A stretch of DNA of 41,459 bases from Methylococcales bacterium. Its GTDB lineage: Bacteria > Pseudomonadota > Gammaproteobacteria > Methylococcales > Methylomonadaceae. A model generated the notes under the pieces. It was not told where the DNA came from, made no database searches, and was given only the letters and a program-made list of their open reading frames with translations. Both the position numbers and the translations under genes were made by a program. The stretch is taken from assembly GCA_023145835.1 (NCBI GenBank), contig JAGLDH010000089.1, positions 1-41,459 on the forward strand, read 5' to 3'. Every line of letters starts with the position of its first letter. Within the stretch, counting starts at the first letter, position 1. Of this stretch, positions 17,802 to 27,699 are shown piece after piece.

Positions 17802-19193
17802 TTATGTGTTTAGAGCTTTTAATACAGCCTGCATACTATCATTGGCATCACCAAATAGCATGCGTGTATTTTCATGTACAAATAATGGATTGCCCACACC
17901 TGCATATCCTGCTGCCATACTGCGTTTTAAAACAATAGTGGTTGCGCTTTTCCAGCATTCAATAACCGGCATGCCCGCAATTGGGCTATTAGGATCATCT
18001 AATGCAGAAGGGTTTACAATATCATTAGCACCAATGACAATGGAGACATCGATATTAGGAAAGTCTTCATTGATTTCGTCCATTTCATAAACAATATCAT
18101 AAGGTACTTTGGCTTCTGCTAATAAAACATTCATGTGCCCCGGCATACGCCCAGCAACAGGATGTATTGCAAAGCGTACATTTTTATCCTTGGCTCGCAG
18201 TAGTTTGGTTATTCCGTTAACAGTATGTTGAGCTTGGGCAACAGCCATGCCATACCCAGGGATTATCATGATATTTTTTGCTTCACTTAATAGTTTCGCT
18301 GTTTCTTCAATGTCTATAGGCGCTATATCACCTTCAACAGCGGCTGCTTCACCACTTGATGAGCCAAACCCTCCAGCAATGACACTAAGGAAATTACGGT
18401 TCATGGCGCGACACATAATGTAGCTTAAAATAGCACCACTACTTCCGACTAAAGCACCTGTGACGATTAGTAAATCATTGCTAAGCATAAAGCCAGTAGC
18501 GGCAGCAGCCCAACCTGAATAGCTATTGAGCATAGAAACAACAACTGGCATGTCTGCCCCACCAATGGCCATGACCATATGAACACCAAATGCTAATGCA
18601 ATGAGAGTCATTATTATTAAAGAAAATGTACCTCCGCCAACCTCTGCACCCGATAAAAAAGTATTGCCCAGCCAGATGGTTGCAATCAACAAAGCCAAGT
18701 TAAGGAAGTGTCGCCCTGGTAGTAAAACAGGTTTTCCATCAATTTTTCCACAGAGTTTACCAAAGGCAATAACTGAGCCTGAAAAGGTGACTGCACCAAT
18801 AAAAATACCAATATAAATTTCAACTTCATGGATTGTTTTTTCTACTCCCTCTAATCCATTTGAACTATCAGAAAAGTTGGCATAACCAACTAATATAGCT
18901 GCCATCCCCACTAAGCTGTGCATTAATGCAACCAGTTCTGGCATTTGAGTCATTTCAACTTTTATAGCCGCTTTTGTGCCTATAAACCCACCGATCATTA
19001 ATGCAATGATCAACACGACATATGAGTTGACAGAATCACTCAATATAGTGGCAATAATGGCAATGGCCATCCCTGCCATTCCATAATAGTTACCCTTGCG
19101 AGCTGTTTCCTGATCACTTAACCCACTTAAACTTAAAATAAAAAGAATAGAAGCGGCGACATAAGACATTGTGACTAAACCTTGAGACATCAT
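17802..19193 (-). CDS. pntB: NAD(P) transhydrogenase subunit beta
   Basis: The product is 463 residues from ATG 19193 ([20 protein letters not shown]), almost the length of E. coli PntB (462). AGGAG lies about 7 bases upstream. A frame extending to 19223 overlaps pntA and is unlikely to be used. It has many membrane helices (with the conserved [20 protein letters not shown]) and then the NADP(H)-binding domain ([12 protein letters not shown] near 310, [35 protein letters not shown]). With PntA it couples hydride transfer between NADH and NADP+ to proton entry across the inner membrane. The pntA stop lies 10 bp upstream of the start, giving a tight operon. Confidence 0.97.
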   Translation of the reverse strand: MMSQGLVTMSYVAASILFILSLSGLSDQETARKGNYYGMAGMAIAIIATILSDSVNSYVVLIIALMIGGFIGTKAAIKVEMTQMPELVALMHSLVGMAAILVGYANFSDSSNGLEGVEKTIHEVEIYIGIFIGAVTFSGSVIAFGKLCGKIDGKPVLLPGRHFLNLALLIATIWLGNTFLSGAEVGGGTFSLIIMTLIALAFGVHMVMAIGGADMPVVVSMLNSYSGWAAAATGFMLSNDLLIVTGALVGSSGAILSYIMCRAMNRNFLSVIAGGFGSSSGEAAAVEGDIAPIDIEETAKLLSEAKNIMIIPGYGMAVAQAQHTVNGITKLLRAKDKNVRFAIHPVAGRMPGHMNVLLAEAKVPYDIVYEMDEINEDFPNIDVSIVIGANDIVNPSALDDPNSPIAGMPVIECWKSATTIVLKRSMAAGYAGVGNPLFVHENTRMLFGDANDSMQAVLKALNT

Positions 19194-19203
19194 GTTTTTT
19201 CTC

Positions 19204-20769
19204 CTATTTTCTGAACATTTCAAGCATACGACGAGTGACTAAAAAACCACCCGCAATATTGATTGATGCAATTAAAATGGCTAGGCCTGATAGCAGGGTG
19301 ATAAAAAAACCTGGAGCAGAAATTTGCACTACTGCTCCAATGATGATGATGCCACTAATCGCATTGGTAACGCTCATTAAAGGTGTGTGTAATGAGGCAG
19401 AAACATTCCAGATAACTTGATAGCCAATAAAACAAGCCAGTACAAAAACAGTAAAGTGTGACATAAAGGAGGCAGGTGCAACAGAGCCTAAAGAAAATAA
19501 CGCACCACCTATAATCAACAAAGGTAATAATTGTTTAACAGGTTCTGGAATGATTGATTTGTTTTCTTCTACTTCGGTAGTTGCCACAGCAGGTGTTTCA
19601 GTTTGTGGAGAGGGGGAGGCTGATAAAGTGGGAGGTGGTGGAGGCCAGGTAATTTTTCCTTCTTTTATCACTGTTGTACCCCGGATGACCTCGTCATCCA
19701 TATTAACATCAATAATACCATCTTTATTAGGGCATAATTCAGTGAGGAGGTGCCTTAAATTGGTTGCATACAATTGGCTGGATTGGGCTGCAAGTCTACT
19801 GGGTAAATCAGTATATCCTATTAGTGTAACACCATGTTTTACTACGACTTTGTTTTTTTCAGTGAGAGCGCAGTTCCCCCCTTGTTCAGCGGCAAGATCA
19901 ACCACCACACTGCCTGGCTTCATTGTTTCCAGCATACCTTCGGTGATTAGTTTAGGTGCTGGTTTCCCAGGGATTAAAGCGGTGGTTATGATAATATCGA
20001 CTTCCATTGCTTGCTGGGCAAATAAAGCCATTTCTGCTTCTATAAATTCTTTAGACATGGTTTTTGCATAACCGCCCGCTCCAGAACCGTCCTCTTTAAA
20101 ATCTAACATTAAAAACTCTGCATCCATACTTTCTATTTGTTCTTTTACTTCTGGGCGCGTATCAAAAGCTCGAACAATAGCGCCCATACTTTTGGCTGCA
20201 CCAATGGCCGCTAAACCAGCAACGCCTGCGCCAATCACTAATACTTTGGCGGGGGGGACTTTTCCTGCCGCAGTAATTTGACCAGTAAAAAAACGGCCAA
20301 AATGTTGAGCGGCTTCAATAACGGCACGATAGCCAGCAATATTAGCCATAGAGCTTAAAGCATCTAGTTTTTGAGATCTGGATATGCGAGGAACGCTATC
20401 CATAGCCAAAACAGTGGCTTCTTTAGCCGCCAGTTGTTGCATTAAATCATCATTCTGAGCAGGCCAGATAAAACTGATTAAATGTTTTCCTTTAGATAAA
20501 AGCTGAGTTTCGTCAATTGCTAATTCAGGGTGAATTTCTGGTGGACGAACTTTTAAAATAATATCTGAATTTTTCCATAAGGTTTTAGCATTTTTTCTTA
20601 TGGTGCAGCCGACTTCTTTGTATGTTTCGTCAGAAAAATTAGACTCCAGACCGGCTCCGCTTTCAATATTAACTTCGAAACCGAGTTTAATAATTTTTTC
20701 AGCGACATCTGGGGTGGTTGCAACGCGTTTTTCACCGGGGTGAATTTCTTTTGGAATACCTAGCTTCAT
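19204..20769 (-). CDS. pntA: NAD(P) transhydrogenase subunit alpha
   Basis: The product is 521 residues (E. coli 510), the fused full-length alpha subunit. The N-terminal NAD(H)-binding domain starts [20 protein letters not shown] and has [18 protein letters not shown] near 177 and [11 protein letters not shown] proline-rich linker ([20 protein letters not shown]) leads to four C-terminal membrane helices (about 405-515). It forms the proton-translocating transhydrogenase with PntB and supplies NADPH for biosynthesis in an organism with a formaldehyde-oxidation pathway. Its TAG stop overlaps the ribosome-binding site of pntB. Confidence 0.97.
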   Translation of the reverse strand: MKLGIPKEIHPGEKRVATTPDVAEKIIKLGFEVNIESGAGLESNFSDETYKEVGCTIRKNAKTLWKNSDIILKVRPPEIHPELAIDETQLLSKGKHLISFIWPAQNDDLMQQLAAKEATVLAMDSVPRISRSQKLDALSSMANIAGYRAVIEAAQHFGRFFTGQITAAGKVPPAKVLVIGAGVAGLAAIGAAKSMGAIVRAFDTRPEVKEQIESMDAEFLMLDFKEDGSGAGGYAKTMSKEFIEAEMALFAQQAMEVDIIITTALIPGKPAPKLITEGMLETMKPGSVVVDLAAEQGGNCALTEKNKVVVKHGVTLIGYTDLPSRLAAQSSQLYATNLRHLLTELCPNKDGIIDVNMDDEVIRGTTVIKEGKITWPPPPPTLSASPSPQTETPAVATTEVEENKSIIPEPVKQLLPLLIIGGALFSLGSVAPASFMSHFTVFVLACFIGYQVIWNVSASLHTPLMSVTNAISGIIIIGAVVQISAPGFFITLLSGLAILIASINIAGGFLVTRRMLEMFRK

Positions 20770-21348
20770 CGAGTCCTCTTTTATTATTGATTAAAAAAAT
20801 ATTCAGACTTACACTATGGAGCATATGGAATAAGGCAATGAAATTCAATATTTATTTTCTCTTTACATGATAAATCTTCATCTCACCCCAGAATGTCTAA
20901 TATTCATCATAAGTACCCAAGTAAAAAGTTAAATTAATTTTACTTGGGTACTTATCAAGCGGTACAAGACGAAAACTCTGTTCAACGTCTACTGCCCACT
21001 GTCTATAGTGCTTCGGCGGAGCTCAAAATCCTTAGCATATATCGAGGAAAGCTAGTGTATACTTTAAGATAGTTGGATTTTTGTGAATACATGATATTTT
21101 TATGGTAGACCCTGTGTTTTATAAAGATAATCATTTGTAGATTGATTGTATTTATATATCACAATATACTCAGGTTAATTGATAGGCTATTGATTTTATA
21201 CTAACCTGTAGGAAATTATATCTTTATAAATCAATGTATTAAACTGAATTAATCATTTCTTGTTTACAGAAGTTTATTTTAATGAGTTATATGGTATTAA
21301 AAATCTAAGCTAGACTATCCTTGTCCTTATAAAAATTATTGTTATTAA
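20770..21348. other. Divergent intergenic region between pntA and the REC-GGDEF gene
   Basis: This 579-base spacer must hold the promoters of pntAB (minus) and of the diguanylate cyclase gene (plus). It contains the perfect hairpin at 20909-20955, then a short less AT-rich patch (about 20956-21040) unlike its surroundings, possibly debris of a mobile element that I could not identify. The remainder is AT-rich and shows no gene. Confidence 0.5.
20909..20955. repeat. 18-bp perfect inverted repeat with GTACCCAAG core
   Basis: ATAAGTACCCAAGTAAAA (20909-20926) pairs with 20938-20955 around an 11-base AT loop. The identical 18-base arm recurs at 41438-41455, at the window edge. The GTACCCAAG core also recurs in the hairpin at 17737. 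This is a dispersed palindrome family. Confidence 0.8.
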
Positions 21349-22275
21349 ATGAAAGTGTTGGTTGTTGATGATTGCAAATCTATTCGTACGTTAGTAGCTG
21401 AATGCGCTAAAGATCTTGGACATGAGGTGTTTTATGCCGAGAATGGCGATCAAGCAATAAAGTGTGTTGAAAAGTGCAATGTTGACCTTATATTAATGGA
21501 TATCGAAATGCCCGGTAAAAATGGGTTTGAAATAACCTCTGAAATAAGGGCTATGAAAGGTATTGATTGGTTTCCAATTATTTTTATATCAACTAAAATA
21601 GATGATAATTCATTCGCAAAGGGAATTTTATCAGGTGGAGATGCTTACGTTCAAAAACCGATTAACCTAGTACGAGTACAGCTGACGATTAAAGCGATGG
21701 AACGTATTTATATCACGCGTCAGAAATTACAAATAGCACAAAAAGAATTACTTATAGCAAATAAGGAATTGGAGAGGTTTGCGTTATTTGATCAGTTAAC
21801 TGGATTAGCAAACAGACGTAACTTTGATGAAACATTTAGAAGGCAGTTTCTTCTAGCAAAAAGAAATAAGAACCCTTTGACTTTAATGATGTGTGATATT
21901 GATTTTTTTAAAAATTTTAATGATCATTATGGACATCAACAAGGAGATGAATGCTTAGCCGCTGTTGCTAATATTATTAGTGACATTCCTAGTCGCCCCA
22001 CGGACACAGCTTGTCGTTATGGGGGGGAAGAGTTTACGGTTATTCTTCCTGATACAAATTTACTTGGAGGATCTTTTGTCGCTGAAAAGCTAAGGCAAGC
22101 AGTGGTTGATGCCGCTATTAAGCATGAAAAATCTGAAGTATTATCATGTGTAACATTGAGTGTAGGTTTTTCAACCTATACAGGTCAATTCAACACTGAG
22201 GGAGAGTTGTTAAAAGCTGCTGATGATGCACTTTATAGAGCTAAAGAAAAAGGGCGTAACCGCATAGGGTTTTAA
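21349..22275 (+). CDS. Response regulator with GGDEF output (diguanylate cyclase)
   Basis: The product is 308 residues. A receiver domain (1-120) has the acidic pocket VVDDC, phospho-acceptor Asp51 in LILMDIEMPG, and the conserved Lys in YVQKPIN. After a coiled-coil linker (about 115-145) comes a GGDEF domain (FDQLTGLANRRNFD; DIDFFKNFNDHYGHQQGD; active-site RYGGEEF near 224). The motif is intact, so it should make c-di-GMP when phosphorylated. It is cytosolic. No histidine kinase is adjacent, although one is encoded about 5 kb downstream. It is separated by 108 bp from the next plus-strand gene. Confidence 0.95.
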   Translation: MKVLVVDDCKSIRTLVAECAKDLGHEVFYAENGDQAIKCVEKCNVDLILMDIEMPGKNGFEITSEIRAMKGIDWFPIIFISTKIDDNSFAKGILSGGDAYVQKPINLVRVQLTIKAMERIYITRQKLQIAQKELLIANKELERFALFDQLTGLANRRNFDETFRRQFLLAKRNKNPLTLMMCDIDFFKNFNDHYGHQQGDECLAAVANIISDIPSRPTDTACRYGGEEFTVILPDTNLLGGSFVAEKLRQAVVDAAIKHEKSEVLSCVTLSVGFSTYTGQFNTEGELLKAADDALYRAKEKGRNRIGF

Positions 22276-22383
22276 TCATGTGGAATAATATTGCCTGATA
22301 AAATAGACTCTCCCCTTATTTTCTATTTTATGCTTGTTTGAACTTTTTTATTTCTGATTACTTATTTTGCCAATCTATTGACA

Positions 22384-23979
22384 ATGTATTTAGCTAAAGA
22401 TTTTATAGAAACTGAAGAAGGATTGGTTTTTGCCGTTGTAGAAAGTGGTGAAGAATGTGGAAAAGTTTTATGTTTTTTACGTTATATTCATAATAACTCT
22501 CAGTGGCAAAAGCTTGATACAGACGATGCTAATCAATATCTGAGTAATAATTACCCTGAGTATTTATATTATTCCACCATTAAGCAAGCTCATTGTCATG
22601 CTGTAACAATAGTGGGTATTGTTAAACATCACCAACCTAGAGCAAGATTAAAAAAATTGTTAGCAAATACGACAAAAGATGACGTAATCAATGACTTGTT
22701 GACGTTATGTAATTTGTTTGAAAAAAAAGGGCTAAATTTAACAGAACTAGGCGTTACAGGTTCGATTCTTATTGGCGCGCACAAACAAAGTTCTGATATT
22801 GATCTGGTGTTTTATTCTAGGAAAGTATTTCATCATGCTAGAAACATAACTCAACAACTCATTCAGCAAGGAGAGTGCTTAGAGTTAAGCCAAGTACAGT
22901 GGCTAGAGTCTTTTGATCGACGATCTTGTGAATTAAGTTATAGTGAATATGTTTGGCATGAGAAACGTAAGTTTAACAAAGCTATTATTAATCAACGAAA
23001 AATAGACTTTAGCTATGTTTCTAAAACTGTTCGGTGTGTGCAACCAAAACATTTTCATAAATTGGAACCAGTCGTACTGAAAGTTCAGGTGATTGATGAT
23101 TCTTTAGCCTTTGACTATCCTTCTGAGTATGCTATTCAACATAAAGAAATAAGCGGAATAGTAAGTTACACGGCAACTTATACTGGGCAAGCAAAAGTGG
23201 GTGAATGGGTCGAAGTAGCTGGGATGCTAGAGGAAGGCGAAATAGGTGATAAACGTATTGTTGTTGGCTCTAGTCGAGAAGCTAAAGGTGAATATATTAA
23301 AGTTATTAAAGAAAGTGGTTTAGTAAAACTTCCTGTTTTTTCAGCGGTTATTTTTGATATGGATGGGCTAGTTCTTGATACAGAAACTACTTATTGTCTT
23401 GCTTGGCAGAGAGCAGCAGAAAAAATGGGCGTAAGAATCAGTCATGAGTTTTGCTCGTCGTTATCAGGGTTACACTTTCATGATATGGAAAAAAAACTAG
23501 TAGAGCATTGTGGTATTGATTTTGATTTAAAACAATTTACACAACTCAGTGGAGACGTTTGGAAGGAGTCTGTTAGTCAAGAAGGCATACCTGTGAGAAA
23601 AGGGTTTTTAACTTTAATAAAGGTACTTAAAGAAAAAAATATTCCATTTAGTTTAGCGACCAATAGCAGTCAAAAAAATGCTCTCGAATGTTTAGGGTTA
23701 GCAGGTATTACAGATATATTTTCATTTTTAATAACGCGAGATCATGTGAAACATGGAAAGCCTGAGCCAGATATTATTATTGCTGCGGCAAAAGTGCTCA
23801 ATACTTCTGTCAACCAATGCTTGGTGTTAGAGGATTCTCTGACAGGTGTGCAAGCTGCCGTTAATGCTGGAGCTTCCTGTGTTTTTATTCCTTCCGTCTT
23901 TCCTATTGAGCAAATGGCTGTCGGTTTAGCTGACTTGTTCTTATTAGATCTTGATGAATTAGCACAAATTATTCAGTAG
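22384..23979 (+). CDS. Fusion of archaeal-type nucleotidyltransferase and HAD phosphatase, probable C1-cofactor island gene
   Basis: The product is 531 residues from ATG 22384; a TTG six bases earlier is an alternative. Residues 1-310 look like the archaeal predicted nucleotidyltransferase family COG2413: DFIETEEGLVFAVV, VLCFLRYIHN, HHQPRARLKK, then the nucleotidyltransferase motif GSILIGAHKQSSDIDLVFY. Residues from about 320 are a HAD phosphatase of the beta-phosphoglucomutase type: FDMDGLVLDTE (nucleophile and acid Asp), LATNSS, KHGKPEPD (Lys), LVLEDSLTGV. The RFAP synthase gene of H4MPT biosynthesis starts 49 bp downstream, so a role in pterin or furan cofactor synthesis is likely but unproven. 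Substrates are unknown. Family assignment of the N-terminal half is from memory of its consensus. Confidence 0.8.
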   Translation: MYLAKDFIETEEGLVFAVVESGEECGKVLCFLRYIHNNSQWQKLDTDDANQYLSNNYPEYLYYSTIKQAHCHAVTIVGIVKHHQPRARLKKLLANTTKDDVINDLLTLCNLFEKKGLNLTELGVTGSILIGAHKQSSDIDLVFYSRKVFHHARNITQQLIQQGECLELSQVQWLESFDRRSCELSYSEYVWHEKRKFNKAIINQRKIDFSYVSKTVRCVQPKHFHKLEPVVLKVQVIDDSLAFDYPSEYAIQHKEISGIVSYTATYTGQAKVGEWVEVAGMLEEGEIGDKRIVVGSSREAKGEYIKVIKESGLVKLPVFSAVIFDMDGLVLDTETTYCLAWQRAAEKMGVRISHEFCSSLSGLHFHDMEKKLVEHCGIDFDLKQFTQLSGDVWKESVSQEGIPVRKGFLTLIKVLKEKNIPFSLATNSSQKNALECLGLAGITDIFSFLITRDHVKHGKPEPDIIIAAAKVLNTSVNQCLVLEDSLTGVQAAVNAGASCVFIPSVFPIEQMAVGLADLFLLDLDELAQIIQ

Positions 23980-24027
23980 TCATCCTGTATAATTCACTGC
24001 ATTTGTTAATGCTTAGTCATATTTATA

Positions 24028-24984
24028 TTGAAAGTGTCAGATAGAAAAATTTGTGTTATTGCCCCAGCAAGATTACATATGGGGTTTATTGATTTAAGTG
24101 GCTCATTAGGGCGTCATTTTGGTAGTATTGGCGTTGCTCTTGATAATATTTCAACTCAACTTTCTGTTGAATACTCGGATGAACTGGTCGTTAAAGGTCC
24201 TTCAGCAAACAGAGCCATAAAATGTACGAAGGCTTTATGTCAGGAGCTGAAAGTATCAGACCAATTAAAAATAGAGATTAAAACTGCTATCCCTGAGCAT
24301 GTCGGTCTAGGCTCAGGGACTCAAATGTCATTAGCAATAGGTTCTGCGTTAAATGCTTTTTATGAACTGGGGTTGACTGTTCGTGAAATTGCGCAATTAA
24401 CAGATAGAGGGATGCGTTCGGGAATTGGTATTGGGGTGTTTGAACAAGGAGGGTTAGTTGTAGACGGTGGTCGAGGAGAATTGACTATAACTCCCCCTGT
24501 TATTTCGCATATGGATATACCTGATGCCTGGCGCTTTATTCTGGTTTTTGACAAAAGAGGGCAAGGGTTGCATGGTGATCAGGAAATAAATGCCTTTAAA
24601 GAATTGCCCGTTTTTCCTGCTGAAGAAGCGGCAAGGTTATGCTATTTATTAATGATGCAAGGGCTCCCTGCAGTTGCAGAACACAATATTGCTAAATTTG
24701 GTGATGCTATTACAGTAATACAGCGGGCTGTTGGAGAGCATTTTTCAGCAATACAAGGGGGCATTTTTACGAGTCTTGAAGTTGCAAAAGTAATGCAGTG
24801 GCTAGAAAAGCAAGGTGCTGTTGCTATTGGGCAGACTTCATGGGGGCCAACAGGGTTTTGTGCGGTTGAAAATAATCAATTAGCTGACTTACTTGTTGAA
24901 CGAATGGAGCAGGAGTTTTCTGATTATAATAATTTGAGTTTTGTTGTAGCTAGTGCAAGGAATAGTGGTGGTGATGTATTTTAG
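24028..24984 (+). CDS. mptG: Beta-ribofuranosylaminobenzene 5'-phosphate synthase-like protein (H4MPT biosynthesis)
   Basis: The product is 318 residues of the GHMP-kinase fold. APARLHMGFIDLSG at the N-terminus and PEHVGLGSGTQMSLAIGSAL (about 90-110) are typical of RFAP synthase. This enzyme condenses 4-hydroxybenzoate or p-aminobenzoate with phosphoribosyl pyrophosphate in the first committed step of methanopterin arm synthesis. It is cytosolic. The start is uncertain: TTG at 24028 or GTG at 24034 (MSDRKICVIAPARLH), neither with a clear ribosome-binding site. It follows the nucleotidyltransferase-HAD gene. The rest of the H4MPT island begins 7.8 kb downstream, past a signalling operon. Confidence 0.9.
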   Translation: MKVSDRKICVIAPARLHMGFIDLSGSLGRHFGSIGVALDNISTQLSVEYSDELVVKGPSANRAIKCTKALCQELKVSDQLKIEIKTAIPEHVGLGSGTQMSLAIGSALNAFYELGLTVREIAQLTDRGMRSGIGIGVFEQGGLVVDGGRGELTITPPVISHMDIPDAWRFILVFDKRGQGLHGDQEINAFKELPVFPAEEAARLCYLLMMQGLPAVAEHNIAKFGDAITVIQRAVGEHFSAIQGGIFTSLEVAKVMQWLEKQGAVAIGQTSWGPTGFCAVENNQLADLLVERMEQEFSDYNNLSFVVASARNSGGDVF

Positions 24985-25097
24985 GTTAAAAAAGTTTAAA
25001 AATGTTATGTAATTCACGCTTTATAGTGAGCTTCTCATAAAGATATAAGAGTCTGCTAGTCTTAAATACAGTACAAATTATGTGTTATTGATTGGCG

Positions 25098-27095
25098 ATG
25101 AAAACTAAAACTAAAAAAAAATTAGCAATATTACTCCCTCTCTACTTAAGTTGTGTTTTATCGGTTAGTGCAAATCAAAATGATTTACTTGAATTAAGTG
25201 TAGAAGACTTACTTAATGTAGAGGTAATTTCCGTTGCAAAAAAAGCAAAATCACTAAATGATTCTCCTGCAGCAATTTTTGTTATCAGTCATGATGACAT
25301 TAAACGAATAGGAGCAACATCTATTCCTGAGGCATTACGTTTAGCTCCCGGTATTGACGTTGCCCGAATAGATGCAAATAAATGGGCTGTTAGTGCAAGA
25401 GGGTTTAACGGTCGGTTTGCGAATAAACTTTTAGTATTGATTGATGGTCGCAACACCTATACGCATGCATTTTCGGGTGTTTATTGGGAAAACCTGGATG
25501 TGATGCTGGAAGATGTAGAGCGGATAGAAATTATTCGAGGCCCTGGCGCTACCCTATGGGGAGCAAATGCCGTTAATGGGGTGATTAATGTTATTACAAA
25601 AAATTCAGCTGATACTCAAGGTGGTTTATTAGTTGCTGGTGGTGGAACTGAGATGCAAGGTTTTGGCGCTTTCAGGTATGGAACAAAGCTTAATTCTGAC
25701 ACAACTGCTCGAGCTTATATAAAAGGATTTAAATGGGGTGAAAATTCTAATCAGGCGGGTGATGACGCAGGGGATGATTGGGAGAAGGTTCAAGGTGGTT
25801 TTAGAATAGACTCGCAGTTAACTATACAAGACTCACTTACAGTACAAGGTGATGCTTATTCAAGCGATATAAATCAAAGGGGTAGTTTTCCAATCATTGA
25901 GGCTCCTTACCAAAATATTGTAGATGAAAATATTGATAGTTTTGGTGGGAATTTATTGATGCGTTATCAACATACTTTTTCTTCAACATCAGATTATTCT
26001 TTACAAGTTTTTTATGATTTTTATGACCGAGATGAGATTCTTTTCCAAGAGAGTCGCAATGTAATAGATATTGATTTTCAGTATCGGATTGGGTTATTAG
26101 AATGGAATGATATGGTCTGGGGTTTAGGGTATCGTTACAACCATGATGATTTCGGTATTATTAATACTTCTACACTTAATTCAGAGAGTCGAAATGATCA
26201 ACTTTTTAGTGCTTTTGTACAGGATGAAATCACTTTAATAGATGACACTCTTTGGCTGACAATAGGCTCTAAATTTGAGCATAATGATTATAGTGGTTTT
26301 GAAGTGCAACCTACTGCCAGATTGATGTGGGCTCCTCATCAACAGCATCGTTTTTGGGGAGCTGTATCAAGATCAGTTAGAACCCCTTCACGTTTAGAAC
26401 ATGACATGAGCATGTTGCAAGTAGTTAGGCCTGCTCAGCCCCCTGCTACCCCAGTAGTAGCAATAGTGTCACAAAATAAAAATACGTTCAATTCGGAAGA
26501 AGTGATAAGTTATGAACTAGGATATCGAACAACTTTTATAAATAACGTGTCTATTGATTTTACTGCTTTTTATAATCATTATCATGAGCTTAGATACTAC
26601 GAGTTAGGTGCTCCTGAGTTTAAAGGAACGTATGTAGAGCTACCCGCTAATATAAGCAATCAATTGAAATCTCATACTTATGGGTTTGAGATAGCAACTG
26701 TGTGGCAAATGCTTGATTGGTGGCGTTGGGATGCCAATTATAGTTTATTACAAATGGACTATAATCGACTCAATGGAGCAGATCAGCTAGGCTCTAGTCC
26801 TCAGCAAAGAGTGTCATTGCGAAGTACTTTATCTCCCTGGAATCATGTTGATCTTGATGTGTTGTTTCGTTATGTAGATGAGAACATTTCTATTAGTACC
26901 TTTGGAACAGCATTTATTAAAGACTATGTTTCTTTGGATATTCGATTAGCTTGGCGGCCGATAAATGATATTGAAATATCAGTGGTTGGACAGAATCTGT
27001 TAGCTGAGAAACACTTTGAATATAGACAGGAGATCGTTACTCAAGATGCTTATATTGATCGTGGTGTCTATGGAAAATTAGTGTGGCAGTTCTAA
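25098..27095 (+). CDS. TonB-dependent outer-membrane receptor
   Basis: The product is 665 residues from ATG 25098 (a TTG six bases upstream is ignored). The signal peptide is MKTKTKKKLAILLPLYLSCV to VSAN. The segment LLELSVEDLLNVEVISVAKK is the usual pre-plug segment of this receptor subclass. The plug domain (about 48-165) carries RGPGATLWGANAVNGVINVI, and a 22-strand barrel follows, ending in the aromatic KLVWQF that barrel-assembly machinery recognises. Ligand unknown; the subclass resembles siderophore/vitamin receptors. The next genes encode a YfiR-like protein and c-di-GMP signalling proteins, so the receptor may act as a sensor input as well as a transporter. Confidence 0.92.
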   Translation: MKTKTKKKLAILLPLYLSCVLSVSANQNDLLELSVEDLLNVEVISVAKKAKSLNDSPAAIFVISHDDIKRIGATSIPEALRLAPGIDVARIDANKWAVSARGFNGRFANKLLVLIDGRNTYTHAFSGVYWENLDVMLEDVERIEIIRGPGATLWGANAVNGVINVITKNSADTQGGLLVAGGGTEMQGFGAFRYGTKLNSDTTARAYIKGFKWGENSNQAGDDAGDDWEKVQGGFRIDSQLTIQDSLTVQGDAYSSDINQRGSFPIIEAPYQNIVDENIDSFGGNLLMRYQHTFSSTSDYSLQVFYDFYDRDEILFQESRNVIDIDFQYRIGLLEWNDMVWGLGYRYNHDDFGIINTSTLNSESRNDQLFSAFVQDEITLIDDTLWLTIGSKFEHNDYSGFEVQPTARLMWAPHQQHRFWGAVSRSVRTPSRLEHDMSMLQVVRPAQPPATPVVAIVSQNKNTFNSEEVISYELGYRTTFINNVSIDFTAFYNHYHELRYYELGAPEFKGTYVELPANISNQLKSHTYGFEIATVWQMLDWWRWDANYSLLQMDYNRLNGADQLGSSPQQRVSLRSTLSPWNHVDLDVLFRYVDENISISTFGTAFIKDYVSLDIRLAWRPINDIEISVVGQNLLAEKHFEYRQEIVTQDAYIDRGVYGKLVWQF

Positions 27096-27109
27096 GGCTA
27101 TTATTTAGC

Positions 27110-27670
27110 ATGCCTTTTTTGATGAAAAAATTATCAGCTATTCTTTGTTTACTGCTTATTTGCAATAGTATAACTACAGCTCAAGCAAAGTCAGAAGAAA
27201 AGCAAGCAGTTCTTGCTGTATTGGCTCTTAATATTGCACGATTTACCAGTTGGTCTGAAGAGGTTTTTGATAAGAGCAGTTCAACCTTTAATTTGTGTGT
27301 GATTGGGGACAATATAGTGCAAGAGTCCTTTTTAAGGATGGAAAAAAAAATTATTAATGGAAAAAAATTACATATATTAAACCGATCACGCCTACGAAAT
27401 TTATCTCAATGCCAGTTGCTTTATATAAATGGGTTAGAACGAAAAACTTTGGTTCATGTGTTATTTGATTTAAAAGATCAGCCCGTCTTAACAGTAGGTG
27501 AAGGTTTGGCGTTTATACAAGCAGGAGGCATGGTAGGTCTTGAAAAACTAAATGGGCGAATGCAATTAAATATAAATTTATCCATTGTTAAACAATCTAA
27601 ATTGGTTATGAGCTCAAGAATTTTGAAGTTAGCTAAAATTTTTGAGTCTCTTCATCCAAAGAGTAAATAA
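27110..27670 (+). CDS. YfiR/DUF4154-like periplasmic protein
   Basis: The product is 186 residues from ATG 27110; ATG 27122 (MKKLSAILCLLLICNSITTA) is an equally good start and gives a cleaner signal peptide. Upstream in-frame codons overlap the receptor gene. The mature part has the DUF4154 pattern: NIARFTSWSEEVF, NLCVIGDN, a central CQLLYINGLE, VLTVGEGLAFIQAGGMVGL and LNINLSIVKQSKLVMSSRIL near the end. In Pseudomonas, YfiR binds and inhibits the periplasmic part of a diguanylate cyclase. Here the likely partner is the membrane-bound kinase encoded immediately downstream. It belongs to the receptor-kinase-EAL operon. Confidence 0.87.
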   Translation: MPFLMKKLSAILCLLLICNSITTAQAKSEEKQAVLAVLALNIARFTSWSEEVFDKSSSTFNLCVIGDNIVQESFLRMEKKIINGKKLHILNRSRLRNLSQCQLLYINGLERKTLVHVLFDLKDQPVLTVGEGLAFIQAGGMVGLEKLNGRMQLNINLSIVKQSKLVMSSRILKLAKIFESLHPKSK

Positions 27671-27699
27671 ACCGATAGTTTAATCAAATAATCCCCTCT

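Noticed and set aside
19193-19223. Upstream extension of pntB to 19223
   Set aside because: It overlaps pntA, and the ribosome-binding site AGGAG fits the ATG at 19193.
20956-21040. Less AT-rich patch in the pntA upstream region, possibly IS debris
   Set aside because: None of the frames I translated gave a recognisable transposase or other motif.
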